From the NCBI GenBank assembly GCA_965662745.1, contig CBFIJK010000003.1:61311-125310 (forward strand): 64,000 nt of DNA, read 5' to 3'. The translations under genes were made by a program, and so were the position numbers. Origin of the DNA: Anianibacter sp965662745 (GTDB lineage Bacteria; Pseudomonadota; Alphaproteobacteria; Rhodobacterales; Rhodobacteraceae). This document shows, one piece after another, positions 17,657-25,742 of this stretch (within the stretch, counting starts at the first letter, position 1; each line of letters opens with the position of its first letter). Under the pieces are notes generated by a model. The model saw only the letters and a program-made list of their open reading frames with translations. It was not told the DNA's origin and did not search any database.

Positions 17657-17682
17657 GACGTTGGCCAGGACCGGCAATCATC

Positions 17683-17719
17683 GCGTCACCCTACGCACCC
17701 TATTCAGGACAGGTGACGC
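17683..17719 (+). promoter_or_regulatory. Inverted repeat covering the permease ribosome-binding site
   Basis: GCGTCACC (17683-17690) and GGTGACGC (17712-17719) form perfect 8-bp arms with a 21-nt spacer. The right arm contains the AGGTG Shine-Dalgarno-like sequence of the permease gene starting at 17723, so pairing in the mRNA would mask it. It sits in the only sizeable gap within the transporter operon. Confidence 0.45.
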
Positions 17720-17722
17720 CGC

Positions 17723-18808
17723 ATGATCCGCCTCGAACGCAGGCGAGAGCCATCGCGCCTTTGGTCACTGATCACTCCGCCGATGGCGGTGATCGTGACG
17801 ATGATCGCGGGCGGGCTGATGTTCGCCGCGCTCGGCAAGGACCCCTTCGAGGCGATCCGAACCATCTTCTGGGACCCGATTTTCGGCGAATTCGCCTTCT
17901 ACTATCGCGGCCAGCTTCTTATCAAGGCGGGGCCGCTGATCCTGATCGCCATCGGCCTCTCTCTCGGCTTTCGGGCGGGCATCTGGAACATCGGCGCCGA
18001 GGGGCAATACATCATCGGCGCGATCTGCGGCGCGGCGGTCGGCCTTGCCTTCTACCCGATGGAGGCGCGCTGGCTGATCTTCCCGCTGATGATCCTCGCG
18101 GGCGCTTTCGGCGGATTCCTCTGGGCAATGATCCCGGCGATCCTGAAAACGCGGTTCAACACGAACGAGATCCTCGTGTCGCTGCTCTTGGTCTATGTGG
18201 CCGAACAGATCCTTGCCTCCATGGCGCTTGGCGCGCTGCGCAATCCAGAGGGCGCGGGCTTTCCCGGATCGCGGAACCTGCGGCAGTATGATGCCGCGTC
18301 GAACACGGAACTCATCACCGGCACCGGCATGCATTGGGGCGTCGTCGCCGCGTTTCTGGCCGTGATCGGGGCATACATCCTCTTGAACCGTCACATGCTG
18401 GGCTACCAAATCCGGCTGGCAGGCCAAGCCCCACGCGCGGCGCGCTTCGCGGGCGTGCGCCCGAAGCTGCTGGTGATCTTCTGCCTCGGCGCCTCGGGCG
18501 CGTTAGCGGGTCTTGCAGGCATGTTCGAGGTGTCTGGCCCGGCAGGGCAGATCAGCATCGACTTCAACGTCGGCTATGGCTTCACCGCGATCATCGTCGC
18601 CTTTTTGGGACGCTTGCATCCGGTCGGCATCCTTCTGGCCGGGCTACTGATGGCGCTGACCTATATCGGCGGCGAGGCGGCACAGTCGAACATGGGCCTG
18701 CCCGCCGCCGCCATTCAGGCCTTCCAGGGGATGCTTCTGTTCTTCCTTCTGGCCGTGGACATGCTGACCAATTACCGCTTCCGGTTCGGCAGAAGAGAGG
18801 TGGCATGA
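17723..18808 (+). CDS. Nucleoside/purine ABC transporter permease 1 (NupP-like)
   Basis: Inner-membrane permease, 361 residues, with about nine hydrophobic segments and the BPD_transp_2-type signature GFRAGIWNIGAEGQYIIGAI near residues 85-104, plus a late AARFAGVRPKLLVIFCLGASGA segment. Works with the double ATPase upstream and the second permease and BMP protein downstream. Its stop overlaps the start of a small membrane protein gene (ATGA). Confidence 0.92.
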   Translation: MIRLERRREPSRLWSLITPPMAVIVTMIAGGLMFAALGKDPFEAIRTIFWDPIFGEFAFYYRGQLLIKAGPLILIAIGLSLGFRAGIWNIGAEGQYIIGAICGAAVGLAFYPMEARWLIFPLMILAGAFGGFLWAMIPAILKTRFNTNEILVSLLLVYVAEQILASMALGALRNPEGAGFPGSRNLRQYDAASNTELITGTGMHWGVVAAFLAVIGAYILLNRHMLGYQIRLAGQAPRAARFAGVRPKLLVIFCLGASGALAGLAGMFEVSGPAGQISIDFNVGYGFTAIIVAFLGRLHPVGILLAGLLMALTYIGGEAAQSNMGLPAAAIQAFQGMLLFFLLAVDMLTNYRFRFGRREVA

Positions 18809-19113
18809 TGCGCGCGATCCTGATCCCCGCAGGTATGGGGGCCGCGATGGGCGCCATGATGCTTTACATGGTGCATGGGCAAATTGCAGCTGGTGGATCG
18901 GCCCTGGGCCCGGCGCTTTGGTTTATCGCGGCGCATGCCCTGATCATCAGCGCGGCGGCCGCACTGGTCTGGCTGATCGCCCGCCGCTGGCCCGCGCTGT
19001 CGGCGCGTCTGCGGCGCGTGCATCGCCCAAGCCTGTCGCATGCAGGCACCATGATCGGCAGCGCCGCGTTGAGCGCCCTTGCCATCCATCTCGTCATCCA
19101 CGGGGGGCTGTGA
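18805..19113 (+). CDS. Small three-helix membrane protein between the two permeases
   Basis: A 102-residue protein with three hydrophobic segments (residues ~4-24, ~35-63 and ~80-100) separated by a basic RRWPALSARLRRVHRPS loop. I recognise no family. It overlaps both neighbours (ATGA with permease 1; a shared base in TGATG with permease 2), so it is translated with the transporter and is likely an accessory subunit or assembly factor, which is inference from context only. BMP-type transporters normally have just two permeases. A second in-frame ATG lies at 18808. Confidence 0.72.
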   Translation: MMRAILIPAGMGAAMGAMMLYMVHGQIAAGGSALGPALWFIAAHALIISAAAALVWLIARRWPALSARLRRVHRPSLSHAGTMIGSAALSALAIHLVIHGGL

Positions 19114-20045
19114 TGGATCTGTCCTCGATCAACCCGGTTGTCCTGTTTGCCTCTCTCATGGTGGCCTCGACCCCGATCCTTCTGGCCGCTCTCGGAGAGC
19201 TCGTCGTCGAGAAATCCGGCGTTCTGAACCTTGGCGTCGAGGGGATGATGATCACCGGCGCGATCTGCGGGTTTGCCATCGCGGTGGAAACCGGCAGTCC
19301 CACGATGGGCTTTATCGCCGCCGCGCTCGGATCGGCGCTGCTGTCGATGATCTTCGCCATCCTGACGCAGCTGTTCATGTCGAACCAGGTCGCGACGGGC
19401 CTTGCGCTTACGCTGTTTGGCCTTGGGTTGTCATCGCTTATGGGCCAGGGATATGTGGGCATCAAGCCGCCCTCGACTCCGAAGATGGATTTCGGCCCGC
19501 TCAGCGATTTGCCGGTCCTGGGGCGTATCGTCTTTAATCATGACCTGATCGTCTACCTGTCGCTGGCTCTTGTCGTTGCGGTCTGGGCCTTCCTGAAATT
19601 CACGCGCGGCGGCCTGATCCTCCGCGCGGTGGGCGAAAGCCACGACGCGGCCCATGCGCTCGGCTACAAAGTCATCGTGATCCGCTTTGCCGCCATCGGC
19701 TTTGGCGGGGCTTGTGCGGGGCTGGGCGGTGCCTATCTGAGTCTTGTGCGTGTGCCGCAATGGACCGAAGGCATGACGGCAGGCGCGGGATGGATCGCGC
19801 TGGCAATCGTCGTCTTCGCAAGCTGGCGGCCCTGGCGCGTTCTTCTGGGCGCGTATCTTTTCGGCGGCGTGACTGTCTTGCAGCTGAACCTGCAAGCCGC
19901 AGGCGCCGCGATCCCGGTCGAGTACCTGTCGATGTCGCCCTATTTGATCACGATCCTCGTTCTTGTCATCATGTCCTCGCAACGGGGACGAAGCTCGCTT
20001 GCCGCGCCTGCATCGCTGGGCCGGCCCTTCCACGCGTCGACCTGA
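19113..20045 (+). CDS. Nucleoside/purine ABC transporter permease 2 (NupQ-like)
   Basis: Second inner-membrane permease, 310 residues, about eight to nine hydrophobic helices. The family signature is LGELVVEKSGVLNLGVEGMM (residues ~28-47), followed by LRAVGESHDAAHALGYKVIV typical of NupQ/YufQ proteins. Start overlaps the preceding stop by one base. Pairs with permease 1 to form the membrane channel. Confidence 0.92.
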   Translation: MDLSSINPVVLFASLMVASTPILLAALGELVVEKSGVLNLGVEGMMITGAICGFAIAVETGSPTMGFIAAALGSALLSMIFAILTQLFMSNQVATGLALTLFGLGLSSLMGQGYVGIKPPSTPKMDFGPLSDLPVLGRIVFNHDLIVYLSLALVVAVWAFLKFTRGGLILRAVGESHDAAHALGYKVIVIRFAAIGFGGACAGLGGAYLSLVRVPQWTEGMTAGAGWIALAIVVFASWRPWRVLLGAYLFGGVTVLQLNLQAAGAAIPVEYLSMSPYLITILVLVIMSSQRGRSSLAAPASLGRPFHAST

Positions 20046-20080
20046 CGCCAAATTCAACCAACACGGAGAGTAATCACCTC

Positions 20081-21163
20081 ATGACCCTCAAGACACTTCT
20101 TGCAAGCGCCGCGCTCGCGGTCGCAACGGCAGGCGGCGCCTTTGCCGCAAGCCATTCCGAACCGGTGAAGGCCGGGTTCATCTATGTCGGCCCCGTCGGC
20201 GATGGCGGCTGGACCTATGAACACGACCAGGCCCGTCTGGCCGTCGAGGAAGAATTCGGTGATGCGGTCGAGACCGTGTACCAGGAAAACGTGCCCGAAG
20301 GTGCGGACGCCGAGCGCGCGATCACCCAGATGGCGCTTCAGGGCGCGGACATCATCTTCACCACGTCCTTCGGCTTTATGGATCCCACCATCAACGTCGC
20401 CGAGAAATTCCCTGACGTGAAGTTCGAGCATGCGACCGGCTACAAGACCGCCGACAACGTCTCGATCTATTCCGCGCGCTTTTATGAAGGCCGCGCGATT
20501 CAGGGCCATATCGCGGGCAAGATGACCGAATCGAACAAGATCGGCTACATCGCGTCCTTCCCGATCCCCGAGGTCATCCGCGGCATCAACTCGGCTTATA
20601 TCCACGCCAAGAAGGTGAACCCGGACGTTGAGTTCTCGATCGTCTGGGCCTTCACCTGGTTCGATCCGGCGAAAGAGGCGGATGCCGCCAAGGCGCTGAT
20701 CGAACAGGGCGCGGACGTGATCCTGCAGCACACCGATTCCACCGCGCCGCAAGCGGCTGCACAGGAAGCGGGCGGCGTTATCACCTTTGGCCAAGCTTCT
20801 GACATGGCCGAATACGCACCCCTGCCGCGCGTCTCGTCGATCATCGACGACTGGGCGCCCTACTATATCGAACGCGTGAAAGCCGTCATGGACGGAACCT
20901 GGGAAAGCACCGACACCTGGGACGGCATCGGCCCCGGCATGGTCGGCATCGGCGAGATCACCGACGCGGTACCGGAAGACGTGAAGGCCGAAGCGCTTGC
21001 GCTGAAGGATGCGATCGCCTCGGGCGAGTACCACCCCTTCACCGGCCCGATCATGAAGCAGGACGGCAGTGTCTGGCTGGAAGAAGGCGAAGTTGCCTCT
21101 GACGGCGATCTGTTGGGCATGGACTTCTACGTTGAAGGCCTGACCGGCGACATCCCGAACTGA
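20081..21163 (+). CDS. BMP-family substrate-binding protein of the purine/nucleoside ABC transporter
   Basis: Periplasmic receptor, 360 residues. The first 22 residues form a signal peptide (cleavage likely GAFA|ASHS). The mature part starts KAGFIYVGPVGDGGWTYEHD, the characteristic Bmp/Med motif in which the GDGGW loop contacts the ligand, and continues with FTTSFGFMDP and QASDMAEYAP. An RBS (GGAGAG) precedes the ATG at 20081. It ends the operon, followed by a strong terminator. Ligand is probably a purine nucleoside or base given linkage to xdhABC. Confidence 0.93.
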   Translation: MTLKTLLASAALAVATAGGAFAASHSEPVKAGFIYVGPVGDGGWTYEHDQARLAVEEEFGDAVETVYQENVPEGADAERAITQMALQGADIIFTTSFGFMDPTINVAEKFPDVKFEHATGYKTADNVSIYSARFYEGRAIQGHIAGKMTESNKIGYIASFPIPEVIRGINSAYIHAKKVNPDVEFSIVWAFTWFDPAKEADAAKALIEQGADVILQHTDSTAPQAAAQEAGGVITFGQASDMAEYAPLPRVSSIIDDWAPYYIERVKAVMDGTWESTDTWDGIGPGMVGIGEITDAVPEDVKAEALALKDAIASGEYHPFTGPIMKQDGSVWLEEGEVASDGDLLGMDFYVEGLTGDIPN

Positions 21164-21184
21164 TCTGCGTTTTGTGCAAGGATG

Positions 21185-21217
21185 AGCCCCCGTCCAGCAA
21201 TGGCCGGGGGCTTTTTC
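21185..21217 (+). terminator. Rho-independent terminator of the xdh-transporter operon
   Basis: AGCCCCCG (21185-21192) pairs with CGGGGGCT (21205-21212) around a 12-nt loop, followed by TTTTTCT. It lies 21 bp after the BMP stop and just before the 3' end of the convergent metallophosphoesterase gene. Confidence 0.9.
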
Positions 21218-22032
21218 TATTGTGCGACGCTTTGCATTTCTTGCGCCGGGATGCCTTTCCACCCCTCAGGGGTCCGGCGGAACGCAACACCGCCCGCAGG
21301 TTCGAACCGCGCCGCATCGCCCGCGCGCCAGACATCGATGCTGATCCTCTCGCGTGACAGATCGAGCAAGTTAAAGGTGTTCGCCTCGCCCCGCAGCCGG
21401 GTCGACAGGCCCGTGCCCGCCTGCACGAACAAACACCCCGGCGCGGCCAGGAACGGCGCGGCAAAGGCGCTGTGAAGATGCCCCGAGAGGACCACATCAG
21501 CCCCCGCCCCTTCCAATGCGCGCAAGGCCTTGCCCGCCCCGCGCATCAGCCGCTTGTCGACATCTGCGCCATGTTCCAACGGATGATGCAGCACGACGAC
21601 GCGCACCCGGTCCTCGGCCCCGTCGAAACAGTCGCGCACCCGGTCGCGGTGACGGCGCCGGAACCTGCCTCGCTGCCAGGAAAACCGGTTCACCGTGTTG
21701 ATCCCCACGACGCGCATCGCCGGCCCGTCCAGCACCGGTTCCAGCTCCGACGCGATCGCGTGCTTGTAGCGACCCCAGGGGCGGAAGAACCGAACGAAGA
21801 TGTTGTCAAGCGGCGTGTCATGGTTGCCGGGGATCGCGAAAATGGGCGGTTCAAGTCGACCCAGAAACCGCTGCGCGTCTGCGAATTGTGAAAACCGCGC
21901 GCGCTGGGTGAAATCGCCCGACACGACGACAAGGTCCGGCGCAAGATCATTGACCGTTTCGATCAGCGGCGCGGCAAGATCATTGCGGTCACGCCCGAAA
22001 TGCAGGTCCGACAGATGCAGGATCCGGGTCAT
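21217..22032 (-). CDS. Calcineurin-like metallophosphoesterase
   Basis: A 271-residue cytoplasmic phosphohydrolase with the five metal-ligand blocks in order: LSDLHFG (Asp9, His11), VVSGDFTQ (Asp40), IPGNHDTP (Asn70, His71), VLHHPLEH and LSGHLHS. Substrate cannot be read from sequence; close relatives include cyclic-nucleotide phosphodiesterases (CpdA-like). Its start overlaps the stop of the diacylglycerol-kinase-like gene (ATGA), so the two form an operon. Confidence 0.88.
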   Translation of the reverse strand: MTRILHLSDLHFGRDRNDLAAPLIETVNDLAPDLVVVSGDFTQRARFSQFADAQRFLGRLEPPIFAIPGNHDTPLDNIFVRFFRPWGRYKHAIASELEPVLDGPAMRVVGINTVNRFSWQRGRFRRRHRDRVRDCFDGAEDRVRVVVLHHPLEHGADVDKRLMRGAGKALRALEGAGADVVLSGHLHSAFAAPFLAAPGCLFVQAGTGLSTRLRGEANTFNLLDLSRERISIDVWRAGDAARFEPAGGVAFRRTPEGWKGIPAQEMQSVAQ

Positions 22033-22967
22033 GCCGCGTCCTTCGGCACCACGATTCTCAGGGGCCTGTCCGACATGCGAAACTCGAACGGGCTGGGCGC
22101 GATCTTTTTCTCTCCGTCATAGGCCAAAAGCGCCTTGCCGCGCCCGACGCGGCGCACGGTCATGGACCGCGCCTTCAGCAGATCGTAATCGCGCCCCTCA
22201 CGGCTGACGCCGAACGCGAGCCGCCAGGTCAGTTTGAACAGCTGCATCCGCCCACGCGCCCGTGCCACCAGAACGGCGAACCCGTCCTCGTGGATCGCGT
22301 CCGCGCCGCTAAGGCCAAAGTAATCAAGCTGAAAGATCGAGCGTGCCACGAAGACAAGCGCCGTCTTGCGATCCAGCGTTTCGCCGTCGATGTCGATCTC
22401 AAGCCGCATGGGCCGCTGGAACCGCAAAAATGTCTTTACCACCGACCAATGCGCTGCCATGCGCCGCCGCCCCCAGCGCCTATAGACGGTCTCGCGCTCG
22501 CGCAGGATGGCGGGGTAGATGCCAAGGGACGCGTTGTTCAGGAAGACATGTCCGTTGACCATGCCGACGTTGATGTCATGGAGCCGCCCGGACTTGATCT
22601 GATCCGCCGCTGCGCCGGGATCTTCCGACAGACCAAGCCCGCGTGAGAAATAGTTAAACGTGCCAAGCGGTAGAACGGCCATCGGCACGTCATGATCGAG
22701 CGCCGCATTGGCGACCGCCATCACCGTCCCGTCTCCGCCTGCGGCGACGATCAGGTCCGCGCCCTCATCGATCGCGCGCGCGACGAGCGCGCCCAAGTCC
22801 TCGCGCTTGGGATCCCAGGTGTAGCGCTCTGCCGAGTCGCCAAAGCGGTCCATGGCCGCCTCGATCGCGGTGCGGTCACGTCGATTTGTGCCCGAGGCGC
22901 GATTCGCGACAAGGGCGATCCGTTCGAACACGGCAGGATTGGTCTGTGGGTCGGGCAACGCTGCCAT
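22029..22967 (-). CDS. Diacylglycerol kinase-family lipid kinase
   Basis: A 312-residue member of the DAGK catalytic family, with the nucleotide-binding VAAGGDGTVMAVAN (GGDGT at 77-81) and the downstream LPLGTFNYFSRGLG motif. Such proteins phosphorylate lipids such as diacylglycerol or related alcohols at the membrane. The start at 22967 is preceded by AGGAGG at ideal spacing; the frame extends further upstream without an RBS. Coupled by ATGA to the metallophosphoesterase. Confidence 0.88.
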   Translation of the reverse strand: MAALPDPQTNPAVFERIALVANRASGTNRRDRTAIEAAMDRFGDSAERYTWDPKREDLGALVARAIDEGADLIVAAGGDGTVMAVANAALDHDVPMAVLPLGTFNYFSRGLGLSEDPGAAADQIKSGRLHDINVGMVNGHVFLNNASLGIYPAILRERETVYRRWGRRRMAAHWSVVKTFLRFQRPMRLEIDIDGETLDRKTALVFVARSIFQLDYFGLSGADAIHEDGFAVLVARARGRMQLFKLTWRLAFGVSREGRDYDLLKARSMTVRRVGRGKALLAYDGEKKIAPSPFEFRMSDRPLRIVVPKDAA

Positions 22968-23022
22968 CAAAGCCTCCTGAAGCGTGATGGGAACGCGCCG
23001 CAGGGCCGAAAGGTTGCCCAGC

Positions 23023-23056
23023 GCAAAAGAAAAGCGGCGCCCGCGTGGGGCGCCGC
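23023..23056 (-). terminator. Rho-independent terminator after yebC
   Basis: On the minus strand a perfect 9-bp stem (arms 23034-23042 and 23048-23056, GCGGCGCCC / GGGCGCCGC) with a 5-nt loop is followed by TTTTCTTTTGC. It lies ~30 bp after the yebC stop and separates it from the lipid kinase gene. Confidence 0.88.
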
Positions 23057-23085
23057 CTTGTGACCGTATGCAGTGAGGCGCGGCG

Positions 23086-23835
23086 TTATTCAGCGCCAAG
23101 CTGCTCCATCACCTCGTCGGACACCTCAACGTTAGAGGTGACGCGCTGAACGTCGTCATCATCCTCAAGCGCCTCGATCAGGCGGAACAGCTTTTCTGCA
23201 TCCTCGAACTCAAGCTCTGTCGTGGTCGTCGGCTTCCAGATCAGCTTTGTCGATTCGGATTCGCCCAGCTGCTCTTCCAGAACGGTCGACACATCGCCAA
23301 GATCGGTATCCGCGCAATAGATCACGTGGCCGTCTTCGCTGCTATCCACGTCTTCCGCGCCCGCCTCGATGGCCGCCATCATCACGTCATCGGCGCTGCC
23401 GGCCTCCGCAGGATAGGTAATCTCGCCCTTGCGCTCGAACATGAAGCTGACCGACCCGGTCTCGCCCAAGTTCCCGCCGTTCTTGCCGAATGTGGAACGA
23501 ACGGTCGACGCGGTGCGGTTGCGGTTGTCGGTCATCGCCTCGACGATCACCGCAACGCCGCTGGGGCCATAGCCCTCATAGCGGATTTCCTCGTAATCCT
23601 CGCCCTCACCGCCGATCGCCTTCTTGATCGCACGCTCGATATTGTCCTTGGGCATCGACTGGCCTTTGGCCTCTTTCACGGCAAGGCGCAGGCGCGGGTT
23701 CTTGTCCGGGTCCGGCTCTCCCATCTTGGCGGCGATGGTGATCTCTTTGGACAGTTTGGAAAAGATCTTGGCCCGGATCTTGTCCTGACGGCCCTTGCGG
23801 TGCTGGATATTCGCCCATTTCGAATGGCCTGCCAT
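23086..23835 (-). CDS. yebC: YebC/PmpR family protein
   Basis: A 249-residue cytoplasmic protein of the TACO1/YebC family, linked to transcriptional control and, in recent work on the family, to relieving ribosome stalling at proline-rich stretches. MAGHSKWANIQHRKGRQD is the hallmark N-terminus, which sets the start at 23835; YEGYGPSGVAVIVEAMTDNR and the acidic C-terminal domain also match. In many Alphaproteobacteria yebC is near ruv genes; that is not the case here. Confidence 0.96.
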   Translation of the reverse strand: MAGHSKWANIQHRKGRQDKIRAKIFSKLSKEITIAAKMGEPDPDKNPRLRLAVKEAKGQSMPKDNIERAIKKAIGGEGEDYEEIRYEGYGPSGVAVIVEAMTDNRNRTASTVRSTFGKNGGNLGETGSVSFMFERKGEITYPAEAGSADDVMMAAIEAGAEDVDSSEDGHVIYCADTDLGDVSTVLEEQLGESESTKLIWKPTTTTELEFEDAEKLFRLIEALEDDDDVQRVTSNVEVSDEVMEQLGAE

Positions 23836-23907
23836 GGCGCCAATTCCCTTCATCCTCGTCAATCGCGCGGGGTATAGCCCGGCCCCGCGGTCCCGGCAAT
23901 CCCGCAC

Positions 23908-23937
23908 CCACGGTCACTTTGGTTCCAGAAATACCTA
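23908..23937 (-). repeat. Repeat tail fragment, copy 3
   Basis: On the minus strand reads GGTATTTCTGGAACCAAAGT then GACC, matching the tail of the other copies but without an adjacent G/C hairpin. It lies between the divergent yebC and metallophosphoesterase genes, unlike copies 1, 4 and 5, which lie between convergent genes. Confidence 0.55.
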
Positions 23938-23979
23938 TATCCCTTGCCCTGCATACGCGCTGGCGCTAGGCCGTTTGCC

Positions 23980-24789
23980 ATGAAAATTCTCTTTCTCGGC
24001 GATGTCATGGGCCGTGCGGGCCGAACGGCGATCCGCGACAGGCTGACCCCCTTGCGCGAACGGCTGAAGGCCGATTTCGTTGTTGTGAACGGCGAAAACG
24101 CCTCATCCGGGCACGGGCTGACACGCGATCATGCCAAGCTGATCCTCGATGCGGGCGCGGATGTCGTCACCTTGGGCGATCACGCCTTCGATCAAAAGGA
24201 CATGCTGACCGAGGTCGAAACCAACCCGCGCATCCTGAGGCCCCTGAATTTCGCCAAGGGCGCGCCGGGCAAGGGCGCCCGGCTGTTCGATGCGCCGGGC
24301 GGGCGAAAGGTGCTGGTAACGCAGGTGCTGGGACAGGTCTTCATGAAGCGCGCCTTCGACGATCCGTTCTCGGCGATGGACCAGGTGCTGCGCAGCTATC
24401 CGCTGGGCGGGCAGGCGAACGCGATCCTTGTCGATGTGCATTGCGAGGCGACGTCGGAAAAAATGGCCATGGGCCATTTCTGCGATGGCCGCGCCTCGGT
24501 CGTCGTGGGCACGCATACCCATGTGCCGACCGCCGATGCGATGATCCTTGAAGGCGGCACGGCCTATCAGACCGATGCAGGCATGTGCGGCGATTACAAT
24601 TCCGTCATCGGCATGGAAAAGGGCGAGCCCATGCGCCGCTTCATCACCGGGATGTCCAAGGGCCGGTTCGAGCCGGCGATGGGCGAGGCCACCCTATCGG
24701 GCCTCTTCGTCGAGACCGATGACCGGACCGGCAAGGCGAAACGGTGCGAGATGATCCGGGATGGCGGGCGCCTCAGCGCAGGCGCATGA
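23980..24789 (+). CDS. TIGR00282/YmdB family metallophosphoesterase
   Basis: A 269-residue dinuclear-metal phosphoesterase of the YmdB type; Bacillus YmdB hydrolyses 2',3'-cyclic nucleotides. Motifs: FLGDVMGRAGR (residues 5-15), VVNGENASSGHGLT, LGDHAFDQ, DVHCEATSEKMA and VGTHTHVPTADA, followed by TDAGMCG. The start at 23980 begins the conserved MKILFLGD. The stop overlaps the next gene (ATGA). Confidence 0.93.
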   Translation: MKILFLGDVMGRAGRTAIRDRLTPLRERLKADFVVVNGENASSGHGLTRDHAKLILDAGADVVTLGDHAFDQKDMLTEVETNPRILRPLNFAKGAPGKGARLFDAPGGRKVLVTQVLGQVFMKRAFDDPFSAMDQVLRSYPLGGQANAILVDVHCEATSEKMAMGHFCDGRASVVVGTHTHVPTADAMILEGGTAYQTDAGMCGDYNSVIGMEKGEPMRRFITGMSKGRFEPAMGEATLSGLFVETDDRTGKAKRCEMIRDGGRLSAGA

Positions 24790-25718
24790 CCCCGGCACCC
24801 CGAAACGCGATCCTTTTCGCGGCGCTTGTGGTTCTGGGCGCGGGCTGGGGCATCACCCAGCCCCTCGCAAAGATCGCCGTCAGCGAAGGCTATCGCAATT
24901 TCGGCATCATCTTTTGGCAGATGCTGTTCGGCGCGGCGTTCCTTGGCCTGTTTCTGGTGCTGCGCGGGCGCAAGCCGGTCCTCGGACCTGCCCAGTGGCG
25001 CATGGCGCTGATCATCGCGCTCATTGGCACCGTCCTGCCGAATGCGGCGAGTTATCAGGCCGCCGTCTATCTGCCTGCAGGGATCATCTCGATCCTCTTG
25101 TCCACCGTTCCTATGCTGGCCTTTCCTATCGCTCTTGGCCTCAAGGTCGAACGTTTCGCGGCAAGGCGCCTTCTGGGTCTCGGCCTTGGGCTTGTCGGCG
25201 TACTGGTTCTGACCCTGCCAGAGGCAAGCCTGCCCGATCCCGCCATAGCGCTCTTCGTGCCGCTCGCCCTTGTTGCACCGTTTTTCTACGCGCTTGAAGG
25301 CAATGTCGTCGCCCGCTTTGGGACCGCCGACCTGGACCCGGTGGAGCTTTTGTTCGCGGCTTCGGCCATCGGCACGGTTGTCGCGCTGCCGCTCGCGTTG
25401 ATTTCGGGCACCTTCATTGCGCCGCACACGGGGTGGGCCGCCCCGGATTGGGCCATCCTCGCCTCGTCCCTCATCCATGCGGTCGTCTATACGGGCTATG
25501 TCGCGCTGGTTCGGCGCGCCGGGTCGGTGTTTGCTGTGCAGGTGTCCTATCTCGTGACAGGCTTCGGCGTGATCTGGGCGATGACCCTTCTCGGAGAGCG
25601 CTATTCAGGTGCGATCTGGGCCGCCATGGGGCTGATGTTCCTTGGAATGGCGCTTGTGCAGCCGCGCCCCCTGCCCCCGCTTGCCGTGCCGGTGCGAACC
25701 CGTCAGGATACCGCCTGA
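24786..25718 (+). CDS. DMT (EamA) family transporter
   Basis: A 310-residue inner-membrane protein with about ten hydrophobic helices in two EamA repeats (N-terminal GAGWGITQPLAKIAV; second repeat beginning near VPLALVAPFFYALEGN). Family members export metabolites or amino acids; substrate cannot be predicted. ATGA overlap with the upstream phosphoesterase suggests co-expression but no obvious functional link. Confidence 0.88.
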   Translation: MTPAPRNAILFAALVVLGAGWGITQPLAKIAVSEGYRNFGIIFWQMLFGAAFLGLFLVLRGRKPVLGPAQWRMALIIALIGTVLPNAASYQAAVYLPAGIISILLSTVPMLAFPIALGLKVERFAARRLLGLGLGLVGVLVLTLPEASLPDPAIALFVPLALVAPFFYALEGNVVARFGTADLDPVELLFAASAIGTVVALPLALISGTFIAPHTGWAAPDWAILASSLIHAVVYTGYVALVRRAGSVFAVQVSYLVTGFGVIWAMTLLGERYSGAIWAAMGLMFLGMALVQPRPLPPLAVPVRTRQDTA

Positions 25719-25742
25719 TCGGCAAGAAGGACGACGGCTGAT

